This document shows, one piece after another, positions 1 through 9,070 of a stretch of 64,000 nucleotides of DNA; position 1 is the first letter of the stretch, and the number at the start of each line of letters is the position of its first letter. The notes under the pieces are model-generated. The model ran no database searches, was not told where the DNA came from, and was given only the letters and a program-made list of their open reading frames with translations. Location of the stretch: positions 283,902 through 347,901 of the forward strand of contig NZ_JACHTM010000004.1 of the NCBI RefSeq assembly GCF_015354055.1, given 5' to 3'. A program made the translations under genes and the position numbers. Origin of the DNA: Thermaurantiacus tibetensis. Its GTDB lineage: Bacteria > Pseudomonadota > Alphaproteobacteria > Sphingomonadales > Sphingomonadaceae.

Positions 1-2
1 AC

Positions 3-644
3 TTCGCCGCCCGCATCGCCGAGCGGCGGGCGCACCCCAGGGACGACATGCTCTCCGCCCTCGTCGCCGAGATGGAGGGCGAGGAGCCGCTCTCCACCGA
101 GGAAGTGCTGAACCTCCTCGAGCAGCTGCTGACGGGCGGCAACGAGACCACCACCAACGCGCTCGGCTCGGCCCTTCTCCTCCTCCTCCGCCACCCCGAG
201 GAGGAAGCGAAGCTCCGCGCCGACCCCTCGCTCGTGGCCAACTTCGTGGAAGAGGCGCTGCGCATGGAAACGCCCGTCCAGGGCCTGTTCCGCGAGGCCC
301 GCCGCGACGTCACGCTCGGCGGCGTCACCATCCCCAAGGGCGCGGTCGTCATGCTCCGCCACGGCGCCGTCAACCGCGACCCGGAGAAGTTCGAAGAGCC
401 GGACCGCTTCGACGTCTGCCGGGCCAATGCCGGCGCCCAGCTCGCCTTCGGCGCCGGGGTTCACTTCTGCCCGGGCGCCATGCTCGCCCGCGCCGAGATG
501 GCGACGGCCTTCCGCACCCTCCTCGACCGCTTCGCCGGCTTCGAACTCGCCGAGCCGGACTTCGTGCCGCGCTACCGGCCGAGCTTCTTCCTGCGCGGGC
601 TCGAGCGGCTGCCGGTCCGCTTCCGCCTCGCCGGCACGGCCTGA
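3..644 (+). CDS. Cytochrome P450, C-terminal part (cut by window edge)
   Basis: A heme-thiolate monooxygenase that hydroxylates a small organic substrate using electrons from a ferredoxin. The reading frame is open to the left edge, so the N-terminus lies outside the window. Visible parts are the I-helix motif GGNETTT with its acid-alcohol pair (about bases 135-155), the ExxR motif in EEALRME (about 250-270), and the heme-binding loop FGAGVHFCPGAMLAR ending with its cysteine ligand (about 449-490). These are diagnostic of bacterial soluble P450s. The stop lies 4 bases before the ATG of the next gene, so the two are probably co-transcribed. The substrate is unknown; another P450 lies at 6.9 kb. 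Confidence 0.95.
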   Translation, partial: FAARIAERRAHPRDDMLSALVAEMEGEEPLSTEEVLNLLEQLLTGGNETTTNALGSALLLLLRHPEEEAKLRADPSLVANFVEEALRMETPVQGLFREARRDVTLGGVTIPKGAVVMLRHGAVNRDPEKFEEPDRFDVCRANAGAQLAFGAGVHFCPGAMLARAEMATAFRTLLDRFAGFELAEPDFVPRYRPSFFLRGLERLPVRFRLAGTA

Positions 645-648
645 CGGC

Positions 649-1698
649 ATGGCATCTCCCTTGCGCGTCGCCGTCTGGGGTGCCGGCAACGTCGGCACGC
701 GCGCCATCCGCATGATCGCCGCGCGCCCCGACATGACGCTGGTTGCCCTCCACGTGCGGCCGGGCCCCAAGACCGGCGCCGACGCCGGCACGCTCGCCGG
801 CATCGGCCCCCTTGGCGTCGCCGCCACCAGCGACCGCGAGGCGCTGCTCGCCGCCCGGCCAGAGGTGCTGCTCCACGCGCCGCTCCCCGCCCAGATGACC
901 GGCGGCAGCCGCGCGGCCGACGACGCGGCGCTCGCCTGGCTCCTCGCCTCGGGCGTCAGCGTGGTGACGACGGTGGGCTACGTCTGGCCGGCCGCCTACG
1001 GCGCCGAGGTGGCCGCCCGGCTCCAGGCCGCCGGCGAGGCGGGCGGCGCCGCGCTCCACGGCACCGGCCTCAACCCCGGCTTCCAGGGCGACGTGCTGGC
1101 GCTCGCGCTCGCACGCCTCTCGAGCGGCGTCACCGCCGTCACCGTCCGCGAGGCCACCGTCTTCGACCGCTACCCGAGCGCCGAGGTCGTCCTCGGCCTC
1201 ATGGGCATGGGGCTTGCCCCCGACGCCTTCGCCGCGCGCACCGCCCGCTACCGCGCCTGGCTCACCAGCCTCTTCACCGAAAGCCTCATGCTGCTCGGCG
1301 CCGGCCTCGGCCATGCCGTCGGCCCGGTGACCGATTCGGTCGAAACCGCGCTCGCCGAGGCGCCGCTCGCGATCGCCGCGGGCACGGTCGCCGCCGGCAC
1401 GGTCGCCGCCCAGCGCTGGCGCTGGACGGCCGCGGCCGGCCCCGTCGCCCTCGTCCACGAGACGCTCTGGCGCGCCCACCCCGCGGTCGCGCCCCACTGG
1501 GGGGAAGGCGGGAACGCCGTCGAGATCGCGGGCACGCCCGCCATCCGCCTGCCGCTCGCCCCCGGCTGGTCGGGCGACGGCCTCGCGGCCACCGCCGCCC
1601 ATGCCGTCAACGCCCTGCCCCACGTCGCGGCCGGCCGGCCCGGAATCCTGACGGCGCTCGACCTGCCGCTTGCGCTCGCCCCCCGCGCCGCCGGGTGA
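649..1698 (+). CDS. DapB-like NAD(P)-binding oxidoreductase
   Basis: A 349-residue protein starting MASPLRVAVWGAGNVG, a Rossmann GxGxxG motif at the very N-terminus. This is the N-terminal fold of dihydrodipicolinate reductase and of NAD(P)H-dependent amine dehydrogenases. The central part (VVTTVGYVWPA, then LHGTGLNPGFQGDVL) resembles the DapB-like proteins often found beside P450 genes, not true DapB, which is much shorter. The ATG is 4 bases after the P450 stop. I infer that it works on the same substrate or product as the P450. The exact reaction cannot be read from the sequence. Confidence 0.8.
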   Translation: MASPLRVAVWGAGNVGTRAIRMIAARPDMTLVALHVRPGPKTGADAGTLAGIGPLGVAATSDREALLAARPEVLLHAPLPAQMTGGSRAADDAALAWLLASGVSVVTTVGYVWPAAYGAEVAARLQAAGEAGGAALHGTGLNPGFQGDVLALALARLSSGVTAVTVREATVFDRYPSAEVVLGLMGMGLAPDAFAARTARYRAWLTSLFTESLMLLGAGLGHAVGPVTDSVETALAEAPLAIAAGTVAAGTVAAQRWRWTAAAGPVALVHETLWRAHPAVAPHWGEGGNAVEIAGTPAIRLPLAPGWSGDGLAATAAHAVNALPHVAAGRPGILTALDLPLALAPRAAG

Positions 1699-1835
1699 GG
1701 TGCGCACCCGTCGCGCCTTGCAGCTAGGAAATCTCGGGGGTGGACCCGGCGGGCCGTTCCGGGGGAGCATGAAGGCTGAGGGAAGCCGGCAGGAGCGCGA
1801 GGGACGCGCGCCGGCGGAGGCACGGGGAGACGGAA

Positions 1836-4196
1836 ATGGGCACGAGCGTGCGCCGGCGTGGCCGGCCCTTCGCGATTCTTTTCGCAGCCGCAGGTGCCTG
1901 GGCCTCAGGCCTTGCGCCTGCCGCTGCGCAGACGGCGGATGCAGGCCCGGCCGCCGGCGTTGAAGACATCATCGTCACCGGCCGCTTGCGGACCGAGCGC
2001 CTCCAGGACACGCCGCTCGCCATCACCGCCTTCAGCCAGGCCCGCCTCGAGCAGACGGTCATCGAGAACGTGACCGAGCTCCAGCGCTTCACCCCCAACG
2101 TCCAGTTCTCCGACGTCCAGTTCTCCGGCAACACGCTGGCAAGCTCGATTCGCGGGGTCAGCTTCTCCGATCTCGAGAAGACCTTCGAGAACGCGATCGG
2201 CGTCTCGATCGACGGCGTGTTCCTCGGCTCGAACGCGGGGGCCGCCGTCGAGATGTTCGACATCCAGAGCGTCGAGATCCTGCGCGGGCCGCAGGGCACG
2301 CTCCAGGGGCGCAACACCATCGGCGGCGCCATCAACATCCGCCGCACGCTGCCCACCGACGACGCGCGGGTCGATGCGCTGCTCCGCGTGCGCCGCTACG
2401 ACAACGTCGAGGGCGCACTCATCGTCAACACCGGCCGCTTCGCCGACCTCTTCGCCTTCAAGGGCTTCCTCAACTACCGCAGCGGCAAGGCCCACACCTT
2501 CAACGTCACGCGCAACCAGCGCGAGGACGGCATCGACTTCCTCATGGGCGGCGGCACGCTCCTCGTCGATCCCGGCGGCGACTGGAGCGGTTTCGTCACC
2601 ATCGAGGCGATGCGCGACCGGAGCCAGTTCCAGAGCCCGCTCAACATGACCAAGCCCAACCTGAGCGAGGCGCGGCGGGAGCAGATCCGCAGGACCTTCC
2701 CCCCCAGCGTCTGGTTCGGGGTGGCGCTCGGCTCGGGCGGCACGCTCTGCGACGCCGTCCTCACCCAGTTCGCCTCGGACGCCGCGTGCGACACCGCTTC
2801 GCTCATCCCGGCGCGCGAGGCGGGCTTCGGCATCACCTTCAGCCCCATCCCGTTCAAGAACTTCATGGACCTCTTCGCCGTCACCAGCAACATCAACGGG
2901 CAGATCGGCAAGATCAGCGTCAAGTCCATCACCGGTTACAGAAAGTCCAACGAGCTCCTCATCGAGGAAAACACCGGTGCGCCCCCCATACCCGTGGTCA
3001 ACGCGCCCCTGTTCTTGGCGGCGCGCGATACCGACTACATGCAGCTCAGCCAGGAGCTCAACTTCAATTTCGACCTGACTGACCGCATCGACATGGTCGC
3101 AGGCCTCTACTACCTCCACACCGACTACACGCTGGTGCCCGCAACCTTCAACGGAGTCCGCGCCCAGGCCTTCCTGCTCGGCAACCCCATCCAGTCCTTC
3201 ACCGCCGGCCAGACGCTCAACGCCTACGCCATCTTCGGCGAGGCCATCTGGTCGGTGACCGAGCGGGTCCGGCTCACCGGCGGCTTCCGCTACTCCTACG
3301 AGGAGAAGGATTTCGAGATCGTCTCGGTCACTCCGACGGCCTTCGCCGTCCGCCGCTCGGAAAGCTGGGGCAAGCCCACCGGCCGCTTCATCGTCGACGT
3401 GAAGCTCACCCCCGACATCATGGGCTATGCCGGCTGGTCGCGCGGCTTCCGCGCCGGCGGCTTCAACGGCCGGGCGGCCTCGCAGGTGGCCGCCGAGCGC
3501 GCCTACGACCCCGAGACGGTGGACAGCGTCGAGGCGGGGTTCCGCATGTCCTTCCTCGACGACCGGCTGCGGGTGAACCCCACCGGCTTCTACACGAGCT
3601 ACCGCAACGTCCAGCAGGACATCATCGTCGCCGCCCCCGGCGGCCAGGGCACCAACACCTTCGTCGAGAACGCGGCGGGCGCGCGCATCTACGGGTTCGA
3701 GCTCGAGGCCAACGCCCGACCCACCCCGCGCCTCAACCTCTACGCCGCGCTCGGCCTCCTCAACGCCAAATACACGAAGTTCCTGATCGAGGACCCCGCC
3801 AACCCCGGCAGCTTCATCGACGTGAAGGACCAGCGGCAGTGGCGCCGCGCGCCCGACGTCACCGTCTCGATCGGCGGCGACTGGACCATTCCGGCCGGCC
3901 GCGGCGAGCTCATCCTCGGCGGCAACCTGAGCTACATCGACGAGCTCGCGACCGCGCCGGTCAAGGACCCGTTCGGGCGCGAGATCGTCGATGCCCAGAC
4001 CCGGCTCGAGCTCAACCTCGCCTACCAGCAGGAAGACGTGGGGCCGTTCCGGCGCCTGCGCGTCTCCGCCTTCGGCAAGGACATCGCCCACAACGCCAAC
4101 GCGCGGCTCAACACCACGATCAACGCCGGCATCTTCTTCTTCGGGGTGACGGTGCCGTCGCGGATCTGGGGGCTCGAGGCGCAGCTCGGCTTCTGA
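1836..4196 (+). CDS. TonB-dependent outer-membrane receptor
   Basis: A 786-residue receptor that imports a ligand across the outer membrane using TonB energy. The start has a GGGGAG ribosome site a few bases upstream. It is followed by a signal peptide (residues 1 to about 31, ending APAAAQ). Then comes a plug-domain entry EDIIVTGRLRTERLQDTPLA and the plug signature VEILRGPQGTLQGRN (about residues 148-162). The rest is a beta-barrel ending in the terminal phenylalanine GLEAQLGF. Size and order match sphingomonad TonB receptors of the Fe-siderophore/unknown-substrate type. It follows the P450/DapB-like pair, so its ligand may be their substrate. Confidence 0.93.
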   Translation: MGTSVRRRGRPFAILFAAAGAWASGLAPAAAQTADAGPAAGVEDIIVTGRLRTERLQDTPLAITAFSQARLEQTVIENVTELQRFTPNVQFSDVQFSGNTLASSIRGVSFSDLEKTFENAIGVSIDGVFLGSNAGAAVEMFDIQSVEILRGPQGTLQGRNTIGGAINIRRTLPTDDARVDALLRVRRYDNVEGALIVNTGRFADLFAFKGFLNYRSGKAHTFNVTRNQREDGIDFLMGGGTLLVDPGGDWSGFVTIEAMRDRSQFQSPLNMTKPNLSEARREQIRRTFPPSVWFGVALGSGGTLCDAVLTQFASDAACDTASLIPAREAGFGITFSPIPFKNFMDLFAVTSNINGQIGKISVKSITGYRKSNELLIEENTGAPPIPVVNAPLFLAARDTDYMQLSQELNFNFDLTDRIDMVAGLYYLHTDYTLVPATFNGVRAQAFLLGNPIQSFTAGQTLNAYAIFGEAIWSVTERVRLTGGFRYSYEEKDFEIVSVTPTAFAVRRSESWGKPTGRFIVDVKLTPDIMGYAGWSRGFRAGGFNGRAASQVAAERAYDPETVDSVEAGFRMSFLDDRLRVNPTGFYTSYRNVQQDIIVAAPGGQGTNTFVENAAGARIYGFELEANARPTPRLNLYAALGLLNAKYTKFLIEDPANPGSFIDVKDQRQWRRAPDVTVSIGGDWTIPAGRGELILGGNLSYIDELATAPVKDPFGREIVDAQTRLELNLAYQQEDVGPFRRLRVSAFGKDIAHNANARLNTTINAGIFFFGVTVPSRIWGLEAQLGF

Positions 4197-4232
4197 CCGG
4201 GGCGGCGCGGGAACATGGACGCGGGAAGGGGA

Positions 4233-4308
<76 letters not shown>

Positions 4309-4534
4309 ATCCCGGTCCCGCCCTGGGGGTGCGGGAGCGCGCTCGCCTAGTCCAAAGCCAGCGCCGCCGCAAGGGCCTCCTGCCGCCGTGCGCCCTCGCC
4401 TCCACGCAAGGCTTGCAGCGCCTCGCGGGCCGGGGACTTCAGCCCCCCCCCCGCCGCCCGCGCACCGCCCCCGCGTCGGGCCGGTCTCGCCGCACCGGCG
4501 CGGGCGCGTCCACGCCCTTCGGCCCTCCGGAGGC

Positions 4535-4861
4535 TCAGCGCTCCTCGTCCTGGTCCTCGACCGTCACGTCGCCGAGGCCGTCGTCGTCGCCGATGTCGAT
4601 CTCGTCGTCGGCCGAGGCCTCGCCCTCCTCCGCCACCGTCTCGAGATCGAGCTCCTCGGCGGCCGCCGCCTCGCCAGGCTGGGCCTCGGCGTCGGTCTTG
4701 GCCACCTCGAAGGGCAGCGCCTGCTTCGACTTCAGGATCGGCTCGGGCACCCACTGGTAGCCGCACTCGACGCACACCACCGGGTCGCTGCGGCCAAGGT
4801 CGTAGAAGCGGGTGCTGCACTTGGGGCAGGTGCGCTTGGTGCCCCACTCGGGCTTGATCAC
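4535..4861 (-). CDS. TIGR02300-type zinc-ribbon acidic protein
   Basis: A 108-residue protein with an N-terminal zinc ribbon: CPKC, then RFYDL, then CVEC in the first 35 residues. The C-terminal half is highly acidic and runs to DEIDIGDDDGLGDVTVEDQD. This is the layout of the alphaproteobacterial TIGR02300 (FYDLN-acid) family, whose function is not established. I place the start at a GTG giving MIKPEWGTKRTC, which matches the usual start of the family; no ATG is available in frame close by. It diverges from aroA with 97 bases between, as is common in this class. Confidence 0.85.
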   Translation of the reverse strand: MIKPEWGTKRTCPKCSTRFYDLGRSDPVVCVECGYQWVPEPILKSKQALPFEVAKTDAEAQPGEAAAAEELDLETVAEEGEASADDEIDIGDDDGLGDVTVEDQDEER

Positions 4862-4958
4862 GCGGAACTCCTGGCAAGCGCCCGGGCCTCGTCCCCGGCC
4901 GGCGCGCGACGACAGCGCCTTGCCACAGCGGGGGGGGCGGTGCAAGGGCCGCCGCGCC

Positions 4959-6311
4959 ATGGCCCCTGACGCGCCCGCCCCCTTCGCCCTCGTCGCCCGG
5001 GGCCCGCTCGCAGGCAGCGTCGAGGTGCCGGGCGACAAGTCCATCTCCCACCGCGCGCTCATGCTGGGCGCACTCGCGGTCGGCAGGACGGCCATCGACG
5101 GGCTCCTCGAAGGCGAGGACGTGCTCGCCACCGCCGCGGCGCTCCGCGCCATGGGCGCCACCGTGGCGCGCCGAGGCCCGGGCACCTGGGAGGTGGAGGG
5201 CGTCGGCGTCGGCGGGCTCCTCCAGCCCGAGACCGCGCTCGACATGGGCAACAGCGGCACCTCCACCCGCCTCCTCATGGGCCTCGCCGCCTCCCACGAC
5301 CTGCTTGCCACCTTCGTCGGCGATGCCTCGCTCTCGCGCCGGCCGATGGGCCGGGTGGCCGAGCCGCTCGAGCGCATGGGCGCGGAGATCCGCATGGCCC
5401 CCGGCGGCCGGCTGCCGCTCACGGTGCGCGGCCTCGCCCCCGCGCTGCCCCTCACCTGGCAGCTCCCCGTCCCCTCCGCGCAGGTCAAGACCGCCATCCT
5501 GCTTGCCGGCCTCAACGCCTGCGGCACCACCAGCGTCCTCGAGCCGGTCCCCACGCGCGACCACGGCGAGCGCATGCTCGCGGCCTTCGGCGCCCGCATC
5601 ACGGCCGAGCCGCTGCCCGACGGCGGCCGGGCGATCACCGTCGACGGCCCGGCCGAGCTTCGCCCCCAGGCCCTGCGCGTCCCAGGCGACCCGTCCTCGG
5701 CCGCCTTCCCGCTGGTCGCGGCCCTTCTCGTGCCCGGAAGCCGCGTCACCATCCGCGGAGTCGGGGTCAACCCCACCCGCGACGGCCTCTTCCGCGTGCT
5801 CGAGGCCATGGGGGCGCGCCTCGCCCGCTCCGCGCCGCGCGAGGTGGGCGGCGAGCCGGTCGCGGACCTCGTCGTCGAGGCCGGTCCGCTCCGGGCAACC
5901 GACGTGCCCCCTGCGCTCGCCCCTGCCATGATCGACGAGTTCCCCATCCTCTTCGTCGCCTGCGCGCTGGCCGAAGGGCGGAGCGAGCTCCGCGGCCTCG
6001 AGGAGCTCCGGGTCAAGGAAAGCGACCGGCTCGCGGTGATGGCCGAAGGCCTGCGCGCCGCCGGCGCCCGGGTGGAGGAGCGCGCCGACGGCCTCGTGAT
6101 CGAGGGGACCGGCGGCGAGCCCCTTCCCGGCGGCGCGCGGATCGACCCCAGGCTCGATCACCGCATCGCCATGAGCTTTGCCGTTCTCTCGCTGGCCTGC
6201 CGGGCGCCGCTCGAGGTGGCCGATTCGCGGCCGATCGCGACGAGCTTTCCCGGCTTCCTGCCGCTCATGGAAGCGCTCGGCGCCGAGGTGGTGCGGCCCG
6301 CCGCGGCCTGA
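4959..6311 (+). CDS. aroA: 3-phosphoshikimate 1-carboxyvinyltransferase (EPSP synthase), class II type
   Basis: Transfers the enolpyruvyl group of PEP to shikimate-3-phosphate in chorismate synthesis. At 450 residues it has the normal size. Visible motifs are GDKSISHRALMLG (about 25-37), NSGTSTRLLMG (about 97-107), SAQVK (about 173), RDHGE (about 200), NPTRDG (about 271), the catalytic IDEFPI aspartate (about 326), RVKESDR (about 351) and DHRIAMSF near the end. GDKx, SAQxK, RxHxE and NxTR together are the class II (CP4-like) set, as opposed to the E. coli-like class I. The start is the first ATG in frame after the divergent gene. Confidence 0.97.
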   Translation: MAPDAPAPFALVARGPLAGSVEVPGDKSISHRALMLGALAVGRTAIDGLLEGEDVLATAAALRAMGATVARRGPGTWEVEGVGVGGLLQPETALDMGNSGTSTRLLMGLAASHDLLATFVGDASLSRRPMGRVAEPLERMGAEIRMAPGGRLPLTVRGLAPALPLTWQLPVPSAQVKTAILLAGLNACGTTSVLEPVPTRDHGERMLAAFGARITAEPLPDGGRAITVDGPAELRPQALRVPGDPSSAAFPLVAALLVPGSRVTIRGVGVNPTRDGLFRVLEAMGARLARSAPREVGGEPVADLVVEAGPLRATDVPPALAPAMIDEFPILFVACALAEGRSELRGLEELRVKESDRLAVMAEGLRAAGARVEERADGLVIEGTGGEPLPGGARIDPRLDHRIAMSFAVLSLACRAPLEVADSRPIATSFPGFLPLMEALGAEVVRPAAA

Positions 6312-6385
6312 GCGGGCGGGCACCGGGGGGCCGGGGCGAGGCCGGGGGGCGAGCGGGCCCGGGCGCGCGAGCGGGGCAGGGGCAA

Positions 6386-6400
6386 TGAAAATCACTTGCA
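6386..6400 (+). promoter_or_regulatory. Fur-box-like site upstream of bfd
   Basis: TGAAAATCACTTGCA matches the 7-1-7 Fur consensus TGATAATNATTATCA at 10 of 14 fixed positions. It sits about 55 bases upstream of the bfd ATG, in the only AT-containing patch of an otherwise GC-rich gap. Iron-responsive control of bfd is well known, which supports the reading, but this is a single match found by eye. Confidence 0.4.
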
Positions 6401-6455
6401 GAAACACGCCGGCTGCTGCAAAGGCGTCGCAACCGCACGCAAGCCCGAGTCGCCG

Positions 6456-6629
6456 ATGTACGTCTGCATCTGCAACGCCCTGCGCCAGAGCCAGATCGAG
6501 GCGCTCGTGCGCGAGGGCCTGCGCTGCGAGAAGCAGATCTACCGCCGTCTCGGCTGCCGCCCGCAGTGCGGCACCTGCCTCCCCGTCGCCCGCGCCCTCA
6601 TCCGCGAGGCCGCGCCCCAGCCCGCCTGA
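6456..6629 (+). CDS. bfd: Bacterioferritin-associated ferredoxin (Bfd)
   Basis: A 57-residue [2Fe-2S] protein that delivers electrons to bacterioferritin so that stored iron can be released. The four ligands are visible as Cys4-x-Cys6 in MYVCICN and Cys38-x2-Cys41 in PQCGTC, the C-x-C...C-x2-C pattern of Bfd; Cys24 and Cys34 are extra. I chose the internal ATG because MYVCICNALR is the family's usual start; an upstream in-frame ATG at 6396 would add 20 atypical residues. No bacterioferritin gene is in this window. A Fur-like box lies upstream. Confidence 0.92.
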   Translation: MYVCICNALRQSQIEALVREGLRCEKQIYRRLGCRPQCGTCLPVARALIREAAPQPA

Positions 6630-6739
6630 TCCGCCGGCGCGGCCGGGGCCGGGGCCGGGGCAGGAGGGACAGCGGAGACCGCCGGGCGCCACGCGGGGGG
6701 CCGGCCCCACTCCAGCGCCCGGTCGGACCGGGGGGAGGA

Positions 6740-6790
6740 GGAACGGCAGCGGGGAGAAGGAACCGCAGCGGGGAAAAGGAACCGCAGCGG
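6740..6790 (+). repeat. Imperfect 19-base tandem repeat, about 2.7 copies
   Basis: Three successive units begin GGAAC(G/C)GCAGCGG: 6740-6758, 6759-6777 and the partial 6778-6790. The full unit reads GGAACCGCAGCGGGGAAAA with two differences in the first copy. It lies in the 252-base gap between bfd and the second P450, which otherwise shows nothing recognisable. Confidence 0.85.
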
Positions 6791-6881
6791 CCGCGAGGGC
6801 GGCGGCGCGTTCCAAGGCCATCCCCTCCGCCCGGCCGAGCGCGCGCGACAGGCGAGGGCTGGCCCGCTATGGTCCACCGCC

Positions 6882-8126
6882 ATGACGGAAGATGCCCTGC
6901 CCGGCTTCGTCGAGCTGACCGCGGCCGACCCCGCCTACAGCGCCTGCCCCGAGGCCCGGCTCGCCCCCCTGCGCCGCCGCTGCCCGGTCCACGCCGACCC
7001 CCTGACCGGCCACGTCCTCCTCGCCCGCCACGCCGACGCCCGCCGCCTGCTCGCCGACCCGGCGCTCTGGCGCCACCCGTCGCGGGCCCGGCCCGACACG
7101 CTCTTCCACCGCTTCACCGCGCTCCGCCCGGTGGACCCGGCGGTGCCGCCGGGCGAGCGCACCAGCATCCTCATGCTCGACCAGCCGGACCATCTGCGGA
7201 TCCGCACCCCCCTCCAGCAGGCCTTCCACGCCCGCGTCTTCCGCGCCCGCCCGCTCGTCGAGGAAGTGGTGGCCGACGTGCTCGAAGGCCTCGCCGGCGC
7301 GCCCGCCTTCGACCTCGTCGCCGCCTTCGCCGAGCCGGTGCCCATCCACGCCATCGCCCGCATCCTCGGCGTCGCGCCCGAGCGCCGCGAGGAGTTCCGC
7401 CGCTGGTCGGAAGCCATCATCCTCACCCTCAACCCGCTGCGCACGCCCGAAGAAGACGCCGCGGCGATCGCCGCGACCGACGCGCTCCACGCCCACTTCG
7501 CCGAGCTCATGGCCGCCCGGCGCAAAGTGCCCGCTGACGACCTCGTCACCGACCTCGTCCAGGCCCAGGCCGCCGGCGCCCCCCTCTCCGACCGCGAGAT
7601 CCTCCTCAACCTCACCGCCCTCCTCGTCGGCGGCAACCTGACCACGACCGACCTCATCGCCTCGGGCGTGCGCCTCCTCCTCCTGAACCCCGAGGCGCTC
7701 GCTCGCCTGCGGGCCGATCCGTCGCTTGCCGCCGCCGCCGTCGAGGAGACGCTGCGGCTCGAGGGCCCGGTCGACGTCACCCCCCGCATCGCCCCGTCGG
7801 ACATGGAGATCGCCGGCGTGCCGGTCCCGGCCGGCACCCCGGTCTTCGCCCTGCTGCGCGCCGCCAACCGCGACCCGGAGGTCTTCGCGGAGCCCGACCG
7901 GTTCGACCTCGGCCGGCAGGCGGGGGGCGCGGCTCCCCACCTCGCCTTCGGCGGCGGCGCCCACAGCTGCATCGGTGCCGCGCTCGCCCGGCTCGAGGCG
8001 CGGGTCGCCTTCCAGCGCCTGTTCGCGGCCTTCCCCGGCCTGCGCCTCGCCGGCGAGGCCCCCGCCTGGCGCAGCCTCCCCGGCTTCCGCGGCCTCGCCC
8101 GCCTGCCGGTCGCCACCGGGGCCTGA
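6882..8126 (+). CDS. Cytochrome P450
   Basis: A complete 414-residue soluble bacterial P450. The ExxR motif is in EETLRLE (about 287-293), and the heme loop FGGGAHSCIGAALARLEA (about 355-372) carries the proximal cysteine. The I-helix reads GGNLTTTD (about 249-256): the threonines are present but the acidic residue that usually precedes them is a leucine. The P450 at the window start has GGNETTT at the same place. The protein has no membrane anchor, as is normal for class I bacterial P450s. Its stop is 10 bases from the convergent ribF stop. Substrate unknown. Confidence 0.95.
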   Translation: MTEDALPGFVELTAADPAYSACPEARLAPLRRRCPVHADPLTGHVLLARHADARRLLADPALWRHPSRARPDTLFHRFTALRPVDPAVPPGERTSILMLDQPDHLRIRTPLQQAFHARVFRARPLVEEVVADVLEGLAGAPAFDLVAAFAEPVPIHAIARILGVAPERREEFRRWSEAIILTLNPLRTPEEDAAAIAATDALHAHFAELMAARRKVPADDLVTDLVQAQAAGAPLSDREILLNLTALLVGGNLTTTDLIASGVRLLLLNPEALARLRADPSLAAAAVEETLRLEGPVDVTPRIAPSDMEIAGVPVPAGTPVFALLRAANRDPEVFAEPDRFDLGRQAGGAAPHLAFGGGAHSCIGAALARLEARVAFQRLFAAFPGLRLAGEAPAWRSLPGFRGLARLPVATGA

Positions 8127-8136
8127 GCGCCCCGCC

Positions 8137-9060
8137 TCAGCCGAGCGCTGCCCGCGCCGCCTCCGCGTCGGCCAGGATCTGCCGCTTCAGCGCCTCGAGC
8201 CCGTCGAGCCGCCGCTCCTCGCGCAGGAAGGCGACAAGCCCCACCTCGAGGCTTTGTCCGTAGAGGTCGCCCTCCCAGTCGAGGATCCATGTCTCGAGCA
8301 GCTCGCGCGGAGGCTCGAACATCGGCCGGATGCCGAAGTTCGCCACCCCCGGCCGGCTCTCGCCCGCCGGCAGCCTGACCCGCACGGCATAGACCCCGTA
8401 GCGCGGCCGGGCATAGGCGCCGGCCTCCATGTTGGCGGTCGGCACCCCGATCGTCCGGCCCCGCTTGTCGCCGTGGATGACCGGCCCCTCGATCGCGAAC
8501 GGCCGGGTGAGGAGCCGGGTGGCAAGCCCCGCGTCGCCCCGCGCCAGCGCCTCGCGCACGCGGGTCGAGGAGACCGGCGCCCCTTCCGCCTCGACGGGGG
8601 CGAGCGCCTCGGTCGAGAAGCCGCGGGATGCGCCCAGCGCGGCGAGCGTTGCCGCGTTGCCCGAGCGGCGGTGGCCGAAGCCGAAGTCGGCGCCGGTCAC
8701 GAGGTGGCGGGGCGCCAGCCGCCCGACGAGCCAGCGGTCGACGAACGCCTCGGCGGACAGGCCCGCGAGCGCCGCATCGAACGGGATCACCATGGCCCCG
8801 TCCACCCCGAGCCCGGCGAAGTGGCGCAGCTTCTGGGCAAGGCTCGTCAGCTGGAACGGCGGGGCCTCGGGCCGGAAGTGGCGCGACGGGTGCGGCTCGA
8901 AGGTGGCGACGATCGCGGGTGCGCCGCGCGCGCGGGCCCAGCGCACCGCCGCCCCGATCACCGCCTGGTGGCCGAGGTGCACGCCGTCGAAGTTGCCGAT
9001 CGCAACCGCACCCCCCCGCAGCGCCGGCGGCGCCCCCGCTCCGTCGCGCATCACCTCCAT
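8137..9060 (-). CDS. ribF: Bifunctional riboflavin kinase / FAD synthetase
   Basis: Phosphorylates riboflavin to FMN and adenylates FMN to FAD. The 307-residue protein has an N-terminal nucleotidyltransferase domain with GNFDGVHLGHQ (residues 22-32). The C-terminal flavokinase domain has GDKRGRTIGVPTANM and RYGVYAVRV, and ends with the usual GIRP/DLYGQ/REER series. The ATG giving MEVMRDGAG was chosen; the longer frame overlaps folA out of register. It is the last gene of the minus-strand run, 10 bases after folA, so its expression may depend on the B12-controlled transcript or on a promoter inside folA. Confidence 0.95.
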   Translation of the reverse strand: MEVMRDGAGAPPALRGGAVAIGNFDGVHLGHQAVIGAAVRWARARGAPAIVATFEPHPSRHFRPEAPPFQLTSLAQKLRHFAGLGVDGAMVIPFDAALAGLSAEAFVDRWLVGRLAPRHLVTGADFGFGHRRSGNAATLAALGASRGFSTEALAPVEAEGAPVSSTRVREALARGDAGLATRLLTRPFAIEGPVIHGDKRGRTIGVPTANMEAGAYARPRYGVYAVRVRLPAGESRPGVANFGIRPMFEPPRELLETWILDWEGDLYGQSLEVGLVAFLREERRLDGLEALKRQILADAEAARAALG

Positions 9061-9070
9061 CGGCGGCGCG

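Noticed and set aside
370..1770. Long open frame antisense to the DapB-like gene
   Set aside because: GC-rich codons leave few stops in antisense frames. The product is Arg/Gly/Ala-rich with no domain and lies opposite a clear gene.
1905..4091. 728-codon antisense frame across the TonB receptor
   Set aside because: It is a compositional shadow (Gly/Glu/Val/Ala repeats) with no homology pattern, opposite an intact receptor gene.
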